From Fagopyrum homotropicum (lineage: Eukaryota > Streptophyta > Magnoliopsida > Caryophyllales > Polygonaceae), in the NCBI GenBank assembly GCA_033239125.1, contig BSWB01000003.1, positions 30,085,001 through 30,149,000 on the forward strand: a stretch of DNA of 64,000 nt, read 5' to 3'. The notes below the pieces were generated by a model. That model was not told where the DNA came from and ran no database searches. It was given only the letters and a program-made list of their open reading frames with translations. A program made the translations under genes and the position numbers. Positions 21,205 to 31,968 of this stretch are shown here, piece by piece; the stretch's first letter is position 1; every line of letters starts with the position of its first letter.

Positions 21205-22773
21205 ATGGATTTCGTAAGGAGAGTGTCAGGAAGGATAAAAGAGAAGAAGGAAGAGCAAAACAAGAAAAGAAAGGGGAATCCCTCCACCTCTAGGGCACCA
21301 CCACCCTCATCCCCCTCACTACCATCATCACCTTCACCTCCATCTTCACCTCCTCACCCTAGCATCCCAACCATACATGAGAACCACCTTGTAGCACTTG
21401 ACCGGATCAAGGAGAGGACAGTGATAGGTCCTAGGTATTTGTTGTTGGAGGATCTACATCCTCTCAACATTGTTGATGATCTTACATGGCTCTTGGATAG
21501 AGCCGGATTGCTTGTCTTCACGAACATTCGTGAAGACGCTTATGAGGAGATTATCCGGGAGGTTGTGACGTCCTTCGAGCACAGCCACGTAGATAGGACC
21601 GTCTCCTTCCGTCTCATGGAACGAGACTATCATTTGAGCATTGTTGAGTTTGGGACCATTTTCGGGTTCCATGAGACCTATAACGGTCAATTTCCGAGCG
21701 GAGTTTACCCCAAGGATTTTTGGGAGGAAGTAGCCATGATTTACGCCGACGAGGACCGTTGGCAACCCGCCGATACCAAGGCTAGATTGATGTACCATCT
21801 AGCCTTGAAGATAGCACACCGCGTTCTTTCGGAGTGTCTCTTTCCTAGGACGGAGACGCCCCAAAAGATCAAGACGGATGAGCTATTCTTGCTCTATAGT
21901 ATGCTATACGGTCGCCGTGCAGATTGTGCCACTCTTTTGGCGGCTACAATGAGTAAACTTAAGAACAAGAAGAAGGGGAACATTGGATATGGTGGGATAG
22001 TGACCCACATTGCTAGGACGTTTGGCGTTGATTTTTCTGCTTGCACCCGTATACCGGCGGTTCCCTTAGGGCTACATGCTTTTATGGTTAGGGGACTCAT
22101 CTTCCCCACACATGGAGGTCCGCCTTATGCGGGCATGCCTTGGGAGACTAGGACGGGTAGAGGGATTGAGTGGCTACCGGAGTATTCCATTGTGGCGGGA
22201 CGCCACAATTGGAAGGAGACGTTCGCTGCGATGCATGCGAACAGACTAGTAGCTCCCCCCTACGTTCCACCACCGGTTGTGGAGGAGGAGGACATGGGAG
22301 GTCAGTACGAGAGTGGTGGAGGAGCGGAGCAGGAGTTTGGCACGTTTCCGGATCAGCCGGAGGCGGCCCAGGATGTACCTAGGCGCTCTCCACGTCCAGC
22401 TAGAGCTTCAGGCTCGTCATCTCGCCGCGCTAGCGTGAGTGAGAGGCCCACGTGGATGACTACACCTCCCACTTGGTATGACACACCCCCTCCTTGGTCC
22501 ACGGCGCAGCCAGCAGCACCACCACCGCCACCAGCACCAGCACCATCCGATGCTCCATCATGGTACAGTCACGCCCCGGGATGGTACGAGCAGATGCCGG
22601 ATTGGGCTACCGGACTTTCGGAGAGAGTTGGAGCACTAGAGATCCGGGCGGATGTTAGAGACGGACGCTTAGACGACCTTGACCACATGATGAGGGACGT
22701 CTACCGCCAGCAGTTTGGGCGGTTCTATGATCCGAGTTTCTCTCCATTCCCACCTCCACCGCCGCCGCAGTGA
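21205..22773 (+). CDS. ATHILA ORF-1-type second protein (env position), 522 aa
   Basis: An intact frame after pol, in the position where some Athila elements carry an envelope-like gene. The N-terminus is basic with a Lys/Arg run, followed by a Pro/Ser stretch (about 30-55) and a globular region (about 60-330, with LTWLLDRAGL and FGTIFGFHETY) resembling the plant ATHILA ORF-1 family. A Pro-rich tail ends in PPPPPPQ. I see no signal peptide and no convincing membrane helix, so there is no direct support for a membrane fusion role. The protein is of unknown function. GC content is higher than in the flanks. Confidence 0.85.
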   Translation: MDFVRRVSGRIKEKKEEQNKKRKGNPSTSRAPPPSSPSLPSSPSPPSSPPHPSIPTIHENHLVALDRIKERTVIGPRYLLLEDLHPLNIVDDLTWLLDRAGLLVFTNIREDAYEEIIREVVTSFEHSHVDRTVSFRLMERDYHLSIVEFGTIFGFHETYNGQFPSGVYPKDFWEEVAMIYADEDRWQPADTKARLMYHLALKIAHRVLSECLFPRTETPQKIKTDELFLLYSMLYGRRADCATLLAATMSKLKNKKKGNIGYGGIVTHIARTFGVDFSACTRIPAVPLGLHAFMVRGLIFPTHGGPPYAGMPWETRTGRGIEWLPEYSIVAGRHNWKETFAAMHANRLVAPPYVPPPVVEEEDMGGQYESGGGAEQEFGTFPDQPEAAQDVPRRSPRPARASGSSSRRASVSERPTWMTTPPTWYDTPPPWSTAQPAAPPPPPAPAPSDAPSWYSHAPGWYEQMPDWATGLSERVGALEIRADVRDGRLDDLDHMMRDVYRQQFGRFYDPSFSPFPPPPPPQ

Positions 22774-24112
22774 TTGGACGCATGATCGTTTGTTTTAGAC
22801 ATTCCCGCCACCATTTCGTGAGTTTCTTTTTCTTTTCTTCTTTTCCTTATTTCTTTTGAACATTAGGGACAATGTTCGTCCTAAGTATGGGGTGGGATGT
22901 ACTAAAAGTTTGTAATAACTCTACTCTCTATGTTTGCTTTCATTCGAGACTATCGTTGCATCTTCATTATGTATTACACGTTTCCTTATTGCATTGCATG
23001 AAAAATGACTTGAAAAACCCATAAAAATTGAAAAATTTTGAAAATTTTGTGCTTCTAATGAATTGAGATGATTTCCATGATAATACTACTTGTGAATTGA
23101 GTTTGATGACAATTGCATGCTTAAAAGGATTGTGAATTGAAAAGAGTTTGAATGAATGAATTTTACCTCTTTTGCAAGTTTTATAATGTGAGAATGTTAC
23201 CTAAATCATGCTAGAAAATTGAAGTTGAAATCATGTTATAAGTTCCTATACTTCCTTTTGAAATGATTAAGGCAATTCAATACTTTCCTTCCTCTTTCTT
23301 TGATCATCTAGCTCCTCATTGAGATATTAGCCTCCTTTACCTATCCGGGAATTTGGAGAAGTGAATGAGAAAAAGGCATGTTTGATGTGGGAGGGCCATG
23401 AGAGCAATTATTTGCAATCAATTGAATAGAAAGAAATTATAGGTTTGGGGAAGTCAATCATGATGATGAGTAACTCGGCACCATTCACATAGCCGGGTGT
23501 TTGTGTCTTGCCAAAGTCGGATTGAGCGATATTCCTAACGGATTATGGTATGTGCATCAAGGGTTTGAGGCATCTCGCAAAAATGAGAAACGCCAATCTC
23601 CTAGGCTTCGGTTTTTGTGCACCTCTATCCATAACTCCAAAAGTAAAGTCAAAGTGAAAAGAAGAGAGCGAAGCTCTAAGTTGAAGTGTTGCGGAAACCG
23701 CATAAGAAGAAGAAAGTAGTTGTCCACTTTCCTGGATTTATGCACCACTTTCCCTTAAAGTTTTCCCTTCCCTTCCATGTTCTAGACCTTTTCTTTGGAA
23801 GTCCTTAAGATCAAAAGAATGTTATATGACTTGGTGATCTAAATTGAAGTTTCTTGAGATTGATTTTGTTAATGTTTGAAGGTTATAATGCTTGTTTAGA
23901 AGTTGAGTTGATTCATGAATTTTCTTTACCTTTTACTATTTGATTAAGTGTGTGAAAGTTTGATAAACGATTGAAGCAAGGTTTGAGAATGATCTATTCT
24001 TTAGAAGTCACATTCATCCAAAAGAAGGTACACATATTTCATCCTAACTCTTGTTTAAAGCTTTTTGAAAGACCTTGCTTAGGGACAAGTAAGTGTTAAG
24101 TATGGGGTTATT
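22774..24112 (+). other. Element E 3' untranslated region with two polypurine-like tracts
   Basis: No coding frame. CTAAGTATGGGGTGGGA at 22,881-22,897 follows a GGGACAATGT block, matching the internal tract of element A. TTAAGTATGGGGTTATT at 24,096-24,112 touches the 3' LTR and is the probable polypurine tract. Confidence 0.6.
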
Positions 24113-25872
24113 TGTTAGCATGAAATATTGTGATATTTTAGGCACGTTTTCTAAACGTATTTGATTCATATTGATAGTCTTTGATTGAACTTTATGCATA
24201 TGTGAGCTAGTATTACCTATATTGTCAATATGGATGTCTACACTAGTTCTATGTTGATTATAGGTGATTTGGAGCTATTTCCGAACGGAAACGAGCAAAG
24301 GAGAGTTGAGTTGATATGTCCATAGATTGAGGACATTCTTTGGAAGCAATTTGGAGTCTTAGTTTGAGGAATGCACGAGTTTAGGGAAGAATCACGTTCT
24401 TGCCCTAAATTACGCCCTAAAATACGGCCGTATCACAAACCACGTTCAGAATTACGGCCGTGGATTTGGAGTCAGAAATCCATGTTCATTCTAGGGAATT
24501 ACACGGCCGTGGAACATATGGTGCAAACCATATTTGTTTCCACGCTCTAAATTACGGTCGTGGAACACTTCCACGACCGTGATCTTGGCGAATCTTTTCG
24601 CCACACTTTGAAGCCACGATCTTTTAAAGATTGGGCCGGGCCGACATTTTGCCCTACACTATAAAAAGACGGACGAAGCAAGATTCCGTCACCTTGGCTA
24701 CCCCGTTTACCCTCATTGATCGCCGTTTAGACACGAAAACGTTTTGCTTAGCTTGCTTGGAAGCATTTGACATCTCTTTGAAGAGATCGAAGTTCGTGTT
24801 GGGAATTCCTCTAATCTCGCACTTTTGGTGGAGATTGCTGTGGAGATCTCCGGATTTGCGGAAGATCGAAGTTCTTGGAAGATTTTGCAAGAAGATTTCT
24901 CTTCTTGATTAGGTTCGATTTGGAAAACGGATTGACATCCCGTTTTCTTTTCTTTCCTAAGATTACGATTGTTTGTTCTATTGTGAACCTTTTGACATTG
25001 CCTATTCTCTTTGTGACTTTGAGATTGAATTGAAGATTATTGAAAGTTCTTGAAAGTTTTCGTCTTTTTATCTTTTAATTCTTGAATTGATATCAATATG
25101 ACTGTTATTGGCTAAAAACCCTTAACAATTCTAAGGTGAAGGGTTGATAGTTGTGGCTTAGATGATGATAGATCGATCGCAAACAGATTAGACCCTGAGA
25201 GCTAGAGAATTGTCGCCGACAACCCTAAATTACGGTCTGTTCTTGAGTCCACGGCCGTGGAACCTCAAGAACTAACCGTGATTTCTCTTAAGTCTACGAA
25301 CCTGCTTTTACTTTAATCTAAAGTTCAAGATTTGCTTTAGCTTAGTTTGGACTTGTCTTTTCTAGGTGGTAGTGAAGCCTCAACAACCTCTACCTCGATT
25401 GTGAGTGTCACAACCTCAATCGGTTAAGTTAGTCCTGATCCTTGGGTTATAAGTTTGGGTATTTGACACTAATTCTCGCCTCTAGAATCCTTCTATATTG
25501 AGCCTCAACAACCTGTATAGAGAGTGTCTTGTAGGTGAGTTATATAAGGTTTTTGGAACTTCACCGTACGATTACCTTACATTAGTATACCTTTGCATAT
25601 CTCAACTCTGTCTTTACATCATTAAGTATATCTTGAATCGATTGCCACAGCTGGATACCTGAATCTTTAGGATTGTTGTTTTCCCAATAATTTGCAAAGC
25701 TCTTATATTTACTTGCTTGATAACCTGCAATCGAGTTCGTTCCCCCCAAATCCCTGTGTTCGATACTCTGGAATTGTTGCTTAACTATATCGATCCGTAC
25801 ACTGCGGGTTCGCTGCTTGATTCTAGTTTTATAAATTTAAAACTTATTTGCACACACCTCTAGGGGCGAACA
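24113..25872 (+). repeat. 3' LTR of element E
   Basis: 1,760 bp, offset 11,472 from the 5' LTR, with seven transition differences seen by eye. It ends GGGGCGAACA followed by the GTGAT duplication. Confidence 0.95.
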
Positions 25873-25877
25873 GTGAT
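25873..25877. repeat. Target-site duplication (right), element E
   Basis: GTGAT, identical to 12,636-12,640. Confidence 0.93.
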
Positions 25878-26367
25878 ATAGAAAGATAAACTTAAGAAAT
25901 TATTTAATTAGTTTTATTTTTTTTATTTTTTTAAAATGTTACGTTTTCGGTTCGGCTTTGTCTACGTCCGGATAGGGTATATGTAGTGGTTCATTAAGGG
26001 GATACCTTCCAAATACCAATTTTTCCATACATGTTTCAGGATGATTCGAACTCGAATCTTCGGACTAACACTTAAAATGTCTAGCACCACAACCCTTGAA
26101 GCAACTGAAAGGCAAAGAAAAAGAACAAGCTTTGTTTATTAAATAAACAAATCAACCCAATATAATTAATTAAAAGACCCAGGAAGCCCAAATATGAGGT
26201 ACATACACAACCCATCAACAAGGAGCATGGATTTGTCTCATTTTGGCCCACGAAGACCTAACCCAAAATTAGAAGAGGCGGCCTAGGAGTATATCAACAC
26301 ACACGTGCATGAGGGACACGCACATGTGGAGTCGCCTCAAATCTAAAAAATATATTACGAGACCTAA
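25878..26367. other. Intergenic flank
   Basis: AT-rich sequence with a poly-T run. No gene, RNA or repeat recognised. It ends at the A of the probable Helitron insertion site. Confidence 0.4.
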
Positions 26368-26989
26368 TCTATTATACATACTAAAACAGAGTACATATTT
26401 GATGACGTGGCGCGCTGTGGAAGCAGCAATCAAATGGAGCTCCCACAATTTTTTGGCCAATAAATCTTTATTTTTTAAACCATAAAAATCTTTTTTTCCT
26501 AAACAATTTTTTCACCAATAAATCTTTATTTTTTAAACCATAAAATCTTTTTTTCCTAAACTAACACACTGCTATTCAAAATTATACGTAACTTTTATTT
26601 GTTGGAGATTCTCCAAGATTTTATAGGCCAATAAATCTTTATTTTTTGTGGGAGGAAAGCTTTTTTACTAACCTAACAATCTTCTATTCAAAATTGTACG
26701 TAACTTTTTTTTTTGAGATTTTCCAAGATTTTATAGGTTATAGTCAAATCTCCTTTTTATTTTTATTATTTATAAGCCAATAACTTTTTTTTACTAAACC
26801 TTAATTATTTTGTAAAATATGAATTTTGTTATCCCACATCGGTTATCAGAGAAGGATGACACTTTGACAACATGTATAAATAGACCTCAAATGTTTGAAG
26901 ATTATACAAATCATACATTTTCGGACCTTTTGGTCAGAATCAAGTATAATACTTATTATACTGGATTAACATTTGTATGTGGAGTGGAT

Positions 26990-27620
26990 TGTTGTGACCT
27001 ACTAATTCGTAGGTCCTTTTGATCTAATGATTTTTGGGTCGTTTTGATCTAATATTTTTGGGTCGTTTTGATCTAATAATTTTTTGATCGTTTTGACCTA
27101 CAGATTTTTGGATCGTTTTAACCTATAGATTTTTGGGTCGATTTGACCTAATAATTTGTGGGTCGTTGTGACCCAATAATTTGTGGGCCGTTGTGACCCA
27201 ATATGTTGTGGGTCGTTGTGACCCACTAATTTGTGTGTCATTGTGACCTATTGATTCGTGGGTCGTTGTGAGCTACTAATTTGTGGGTTGTTGTGATCTA
27301 CTGATTCATGGGTCGTTGTAACCTACTGATTCATGGGTCGTTGTAACCTACTGATTTGTGGGTCGTTGTGACCTAATAATTTATGGGTCGTTGTGACCTA
27401 CTAATTTGTGGGTCCTTAAAATCTACTGATTTGTGGGTTGTTTGTGACCTACTAATTTGTGGAGGTGACCTACTGATTCATGGGTCGTTGTAACCTACTG
27501 ATTCGTGGGTCGTTGTGACCTAATAATTTATGGGTCCTTGTGACCTACTAATTTGTGGATCCTTAAAATCTATTGATTTGTGGGTTATTTGTGACCTACT
27601 AATTTGTGGACCGTTGAACT
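26990..27620 (+). repeat. Minisatellite array 1 (about 25 bp unit)
   Basis: Imperfect tandem copies of a unit like GTGGGTCGTTGTGACCTACT plus ATTT, containing the dyad GGGTCGTTGTGACCC. Later arrays of the same kind: 28,080-28,510, 28,980-29,430, 29,810-30,170, 30,525-30,970 and 31,360-31,510. Confidence 0.85.
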
Positions 27621-28079
27621 ATTAAATTCGTAATTCTTATTTTATCAATATAATAAATATACATCTATATACTTTACTAAAACAAAAAACACTAATTCTT
27701 GACGTGTCACCCCACGTTTTTTCTCTAATTAAACTTTTTATTAAATCACGAATTAAGCTAATAAATCCTTTTTTTACTAAATCATAATCAGAATCTTTGA
27801 TTATTTTGTAAAATAAAAATTAAGACTCCATATTTTTATCGGATTAAAATTTTTACTAAATCTCGAATTAAGCCAATAACTTTTTTTTACTAAACCTTAA
27901 TTATTTTGTAAAATATGAATTTTGTTATCCCACATCGGTTATCAGAAAGGATGACACTTTGACAACATGTATAAATAGACCTCAAATGTTTGAAGATTAT
28001 ACAAATCATACATTTTTGGACCTTTTGGTCAGAATCAAGTATAATACTTATTATACCGGATTAGCATTTGTATGTGGAG

Positions 28080-28510
28080 TGGATTGTTCTGACCTACTAA
28101 TTCGTAGGTCCTTTTGATCTAATGATTTTTGGATCGTTTTGACCTACAGATTTTTGGATCGTTTTGACCTATAGATTTTTGGGTCGTTGTGACCCACTGA
28201 TTTGTGGGTCGTTGTGACCCAATAATTTGTGGGTCGTTGTGACCCAATATGTTGTGGGTCGTTATGACCCACTGATTTGTGTGTCATTGTGACCTATTGA
28301 TTCGTGGGTCGTTGTGACGTGGGTCGTTGTGACCTACTAATTTGTGGGTTGTTGTAACCTACTGATTCATGGGTCGTTGTAACTTACTGATTCGTGGGTC
28401 GTTGTGACCTAATAATTTATGGGTCCTTGTGACCTACTAATTTGTGGGTCCTAAAAATCTACTAATTTGTGGGTTGTTTGTGACCTACTAATTTGTGGAC
28501 CGTTGAACTA
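28080..28510 (+). repeat. Minisatellite array 2
   Basis: Same GGGTCGTTGTGACC-type monomer as array 1, with copy-number and base differences. Confidence 0.85.
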
Positions 28511-28979
28511 TTAAATTCGTAATTCTTATTTTATCAATATAATAAATATACATCTATATACTTTACTAAAACAAAAAGCACTAATTCTTGACGTGTCACC
28601 CCACGTTTTTTCTCTAATTAAACTTTTTATTAAATCACGAATTAAGCTAATAAATCCTTTTTTTACTAAATCATAATCAGAATCTTTGATTATTTTGTAA
28701 AATAAAAATTAAGACTCCATATTTTTATCGGATTAAATTTTTTTACTAAATCTCGAATTAAGCCAATAACATTTTTTTACTAAACCTTAATTATTTTGTA
28801 AAATATGAATTTTGTTATCCCACACCGGTTATCAGAAAAGGATGACACTTTGACAACATGTATAAATAGACCTCAAATGTTTGAAGATTATACAAATCAT
28901 ACATTTTCGGACCTTTTGGTCAGAATCAAGTATAATACTTATTATACCGGATTAACATTTGTATGTGGAGTGGATTGTT

Positions 28980-29430
28980 GTGACCTACTAATTCGTAGGT
29001 CCTTTTGATCTAATGATTTTTGGGTCGTTTTGATCTAATGATTTTTGGGTCGTTTTGACCTATAGATTTTTGGATCGTTTTAACTTATAAATTTTTGGGT
29101 CGTTGTGACCCACTGATTTGTGGGTCGTTGTGACCCACTGATTTGTGGGTCGTTGTGACCCAATAATTTGTGGGTCGTTGTGACCCAATATGTTGTGGGT
29201 CGTTATGACCCACTGATTTGGGTGTCCTTGTGACCTACTGATTTGTGTGTCATTGTGACCTATTGATTCGTGGGTCGTTGTGAACTACTAATTTGTGGGT
29301 TGTTGTGACCTACTGATTCATGGGTCGTTGTAACCTACTGATTCGTGTGTCGTTTGTGACCTACTAATTTGTGGGTCCTTAAAATCTACTAATTTGTGGG
29401 TTGTTTGTGACCTACTAATTTGTGGACCGT
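28980..29430 (+). repeat. Minisatellite array 3
   Basis: Same monomer. The first few copies keep GATTTTTGGGTCGTTTTGAC, later ones GATTTGTGGGTCGTTGTGAC. Confidence 0.85.
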
Positions 29431-29809
29431 TGAACTATTAAATTCGTAATTCTTATTTTATCAATATAATAAATATACATCTATATACTTTACTAAAACA
29501 AAAAACACTAATTCTTGACGTGTCACCCCACGTTTTTTCTCTAATTAAACTTTTTATTAAATCACGAATTAAGTTAATAAATCCTTTTTTACTAATGCTG
29601 ATGTGGCGCTCCACATTTTTATCGGATTAAATCTTTTACTAAATGACGAATTAAGCCAATAACTTTTTTTTACTAAACCTTAATTATTTTGTATAATATG
29701 AATTTTGTTATCCCACATCGGTTATCAAAGAAGAATAACACTTTGACAACATGTATAAATAGAACTACAAGGTTTGAAGATTATACAAATCATACATTTC
29801 TAGACCTTT

Positions 29810-30170
29810 TGAGTCGTTGTAATCTACTGATTTTTGGATCGTTGTAACCTACTGATTTATAGTTCGTCTTGACCTAATGATTTGTGGGTCGATTTGATCT
29901 AATAATTTGTGGGTCGTTGTGACGTACTGATTTGTGGGTCGTTGTGACCTATGAATTTGTGGGTCGTTGTGACCTATGAATTTGACGGTAGTTGTGACCT
30001 ATGAATTTGTGGGTCGTTATGACCTATTGATTCGTGGGTTGTTGTGACCTATTGATTTGTGGGTAGTTGTGACCTACTGATTCGTGGGTCGTTGTGACCT
30101 ATTGATTCGTGGGTCAGTGTAACCTACTGATTTGTTGTCGTTTGTGACCTACTGATTTGTGGATCGTTGA
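29810..30170 (+). repeat. Minisatellite array 4
   Basis: Same monomer, more diverged and with ATGAATTTG variants. Confidence 0.8.
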
Positions 30171-30524
30171 ACTATTAAATTCGTAATTCTTATTTTATCA
30201 GTATACTAAATATACATCAATATAATTTATTAGAACAAAAGACAATAATTCTGACGTGGCGCCCCACGTTTTTTCTCGGATTAAAATTTTTACTAAATCA
30301 CGAATTAAGCTAATAAATCCTTTTTTTACTAAACCATAATTATTTTGTAAAATATAAATTTTGTTATCCCACATTGGTTATTAGAGAAATATGATAGTTT
30401 GACAACATTTATAAATAGACCTATAAGGTTTGAAGATTATACAAAGCATACATTTCTGGAACTTTTGGTTAGAATCAAGTATAATACTTATTCATACCGG
30501 ATTAGTATTTGAATGTGGATTGTT

Positions 30525-30970
30525 GTTACCTACTAATTCGTAGGTCATTTTAACCTAATGATTTGTGGGTCGTTTTAATCTAATACCTTGTGGGTCGTTG
30601 TGACCTATTGATGCTTGTGTCCTTGTGACCTAATGATTTGTCGGTCCTTGTGATCTAATGATTTGTGGGTCCTTGTGACCTATTAATTTGTGGGTTGTTG
30701 TAACCTATTAATTTGTGTGTCGTTTGTGACCTATTGATATATGAGTCGTTTGTGACCTACTGAGCTATTGATTTTTGAATCGTTGTGACCTACTGATTTA
30801 TGAGTCGTTATGAGTTGTGATCTACTAATTTGTGGGGGTCATTGTGATCTACTAATTTTCGTTGTGACCTACTGATTTGTGGTTCGTTTGTGACCTACTG
30901 ATTTGTGGGTCGTTTGTGACCTACTAATTTGTGGGTCGTTTGTGACCTACTAATTTGTGGACCGTTGAAC
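30525..30970 (+). repeat. Minisatellite array 5
   Basis: Same monomer with TCGTTTGTGACC and TCCTTGTGACC variants. Confidence 0.8.
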
Positions 30971-31359
30971 TATTAAATTCGTAATTTTTATTTTATCAAT
31001 GTACTAATTATACATATATATTCTATATACTTTACTAAAACAAAAGACATTAATTCTGACGTGGCGCCCCCACGTTTTTTCTCGGATTAAACTTTTTACT
31101 AAATCACGAATTAAGCTAATAAATCTTTTTTTAATTAAACCATAGTTATTTTGTAAAATATGATTTTTGTTCTTCCACATCGATTATGAGGAAAGGAGGA
31201 CACTTCGAAAACATGTATAAATAGATGTAGAGTGTTTGAGGCTTATAAAATTCATACATTTCAATTTTTCAAAAAAAAAAAATTCATACATTTCTGAACC
31301 TTTTGGTCAGAATCAAATATAATACTTAATCATATCGGATTAGTATTTGTATGTAATCA

Positions 31360-31510
31360 TTGTGACCTACTAATTTTTTGGTCGTTTTGACCTAATGATT
31401 TTTGGGTCGTTGTGACCTAATGATTTGTGGGTCGTTGTGCTCTTGTGGGTCCTTGTGATCTACTAATTTGTGGGTCCTTGTAACCTACTGATTCCTGGAC
31501 CGTTGAACTA
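31360..31510 (+). repeat. Minisatellite array 6
   Basis: Short array of the same monomer in the last array unit. Confidence 0.75.
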
Positions 31511-31552
31511 TTAAATTCGTAATTTTTATTTTATCAATATACTAAATATACA

Positions 31553-31968
31553 TCTATATTCTGCATATTTTACTAAAACATACGAAACTAATGTTGACGT
31601 GGCGCTCCTATGTTTTTTCTCGGATTAAATTTTTTTACTAAATCACAAATTAAGCCAATTAATCTTTTTTTACTAATTGAATTCGTATCAGATTATGGTA
31701 TTTTTAAATTATATGATAATTCTTTTTCTTTAAATTATTATTTATTAAATAATAAATTAGATTTTTAAAAAAAATTATTAGTATAAAACTTATTAATGAT
31801 CAACACATGGGTTACGTGGTCTCATTTACTATGTAACACTTGACGCGTTATTTAGACGAGCTCATAACATATAACTAATAAAATTAACAACATATAATAT
31901 AGTAAAAAAATTTAATATGATAAGCTATTTTATTAACAAACCCGCACAAGGTGCGGGATATACACTAG
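31553..31968 (+). mobile_element. Small non-autonomous Helitron (416 bp)
   Basis: It starts A|TCTATATTCTG in the same way as the array units and ends CACTAG with a 7-bp stem hairpin CCCGCAC-AAG-GTGCGGG at 31,941-31,957. It is AT-rich with no coding capacity. It carries the TGACGTGGCGCTCC block but no minisatellite. The base after CTAG is G rather than the usual T. Confidence 0.7.

Larger units (their letters stand above)
12641..25872 (+). mobile_element. Complete Athila-lineage Ty3/gypsy retrotransposon E
   Basis: The element is 13,232 bp with two 1,760-bp LTRs, a GTGAT target duplication, an Athila-type PBS, an uninterrupted gag-pol gene, an ATHILA ORF-1-type second gene and a 3' polypurine-like tract. 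Reading the two LTRs against each other I find seven differences, all transitions, about 0.4% divergence. At a commonly used plant LTR rate of 1.3e-8 per site per year that is roughly 0.15 million years. Everything needed for movement looks intact, so it may still be competent unless silenced. It is inserted next to, or within, the older LTR remnant D. Confidence 0.95.
26368..31552 (+). repeat. Tandem array of six Helitron-type 5'-end units
   Basis: Units begin at 26,368, 27,664, 28,553, 29,480, 30,217 and 31,022. Most start ATCTATATACTTTACTAAAAC or a variant, followed by TGACGTGGCG or TGACGTGTCACC and a CGAATTAAGC block; the 30,217 and 31,022 starts diverge more. Unit lengths are about 1,296, 889, 927, 737, 805 and 531 bp. 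Each continues into a promoter-like block and a minisatellite, and ends with TTGAACTATTAAATTCG just before the next start. Confidence 0.8.

Noticed and set aside
26819..27022. 67-codon frame repeated at 28,805-29,008
   Set aside because: Part of the repeated promoter-like block of the Helitron units; repetition reflects the tandem array, not a gene.
26990..31510. CRISPR-like array
   Set aside because: Units are contiguous, degenerate and without unique spacers, in a plant nuclear Helitron context; it is a minisatellite.
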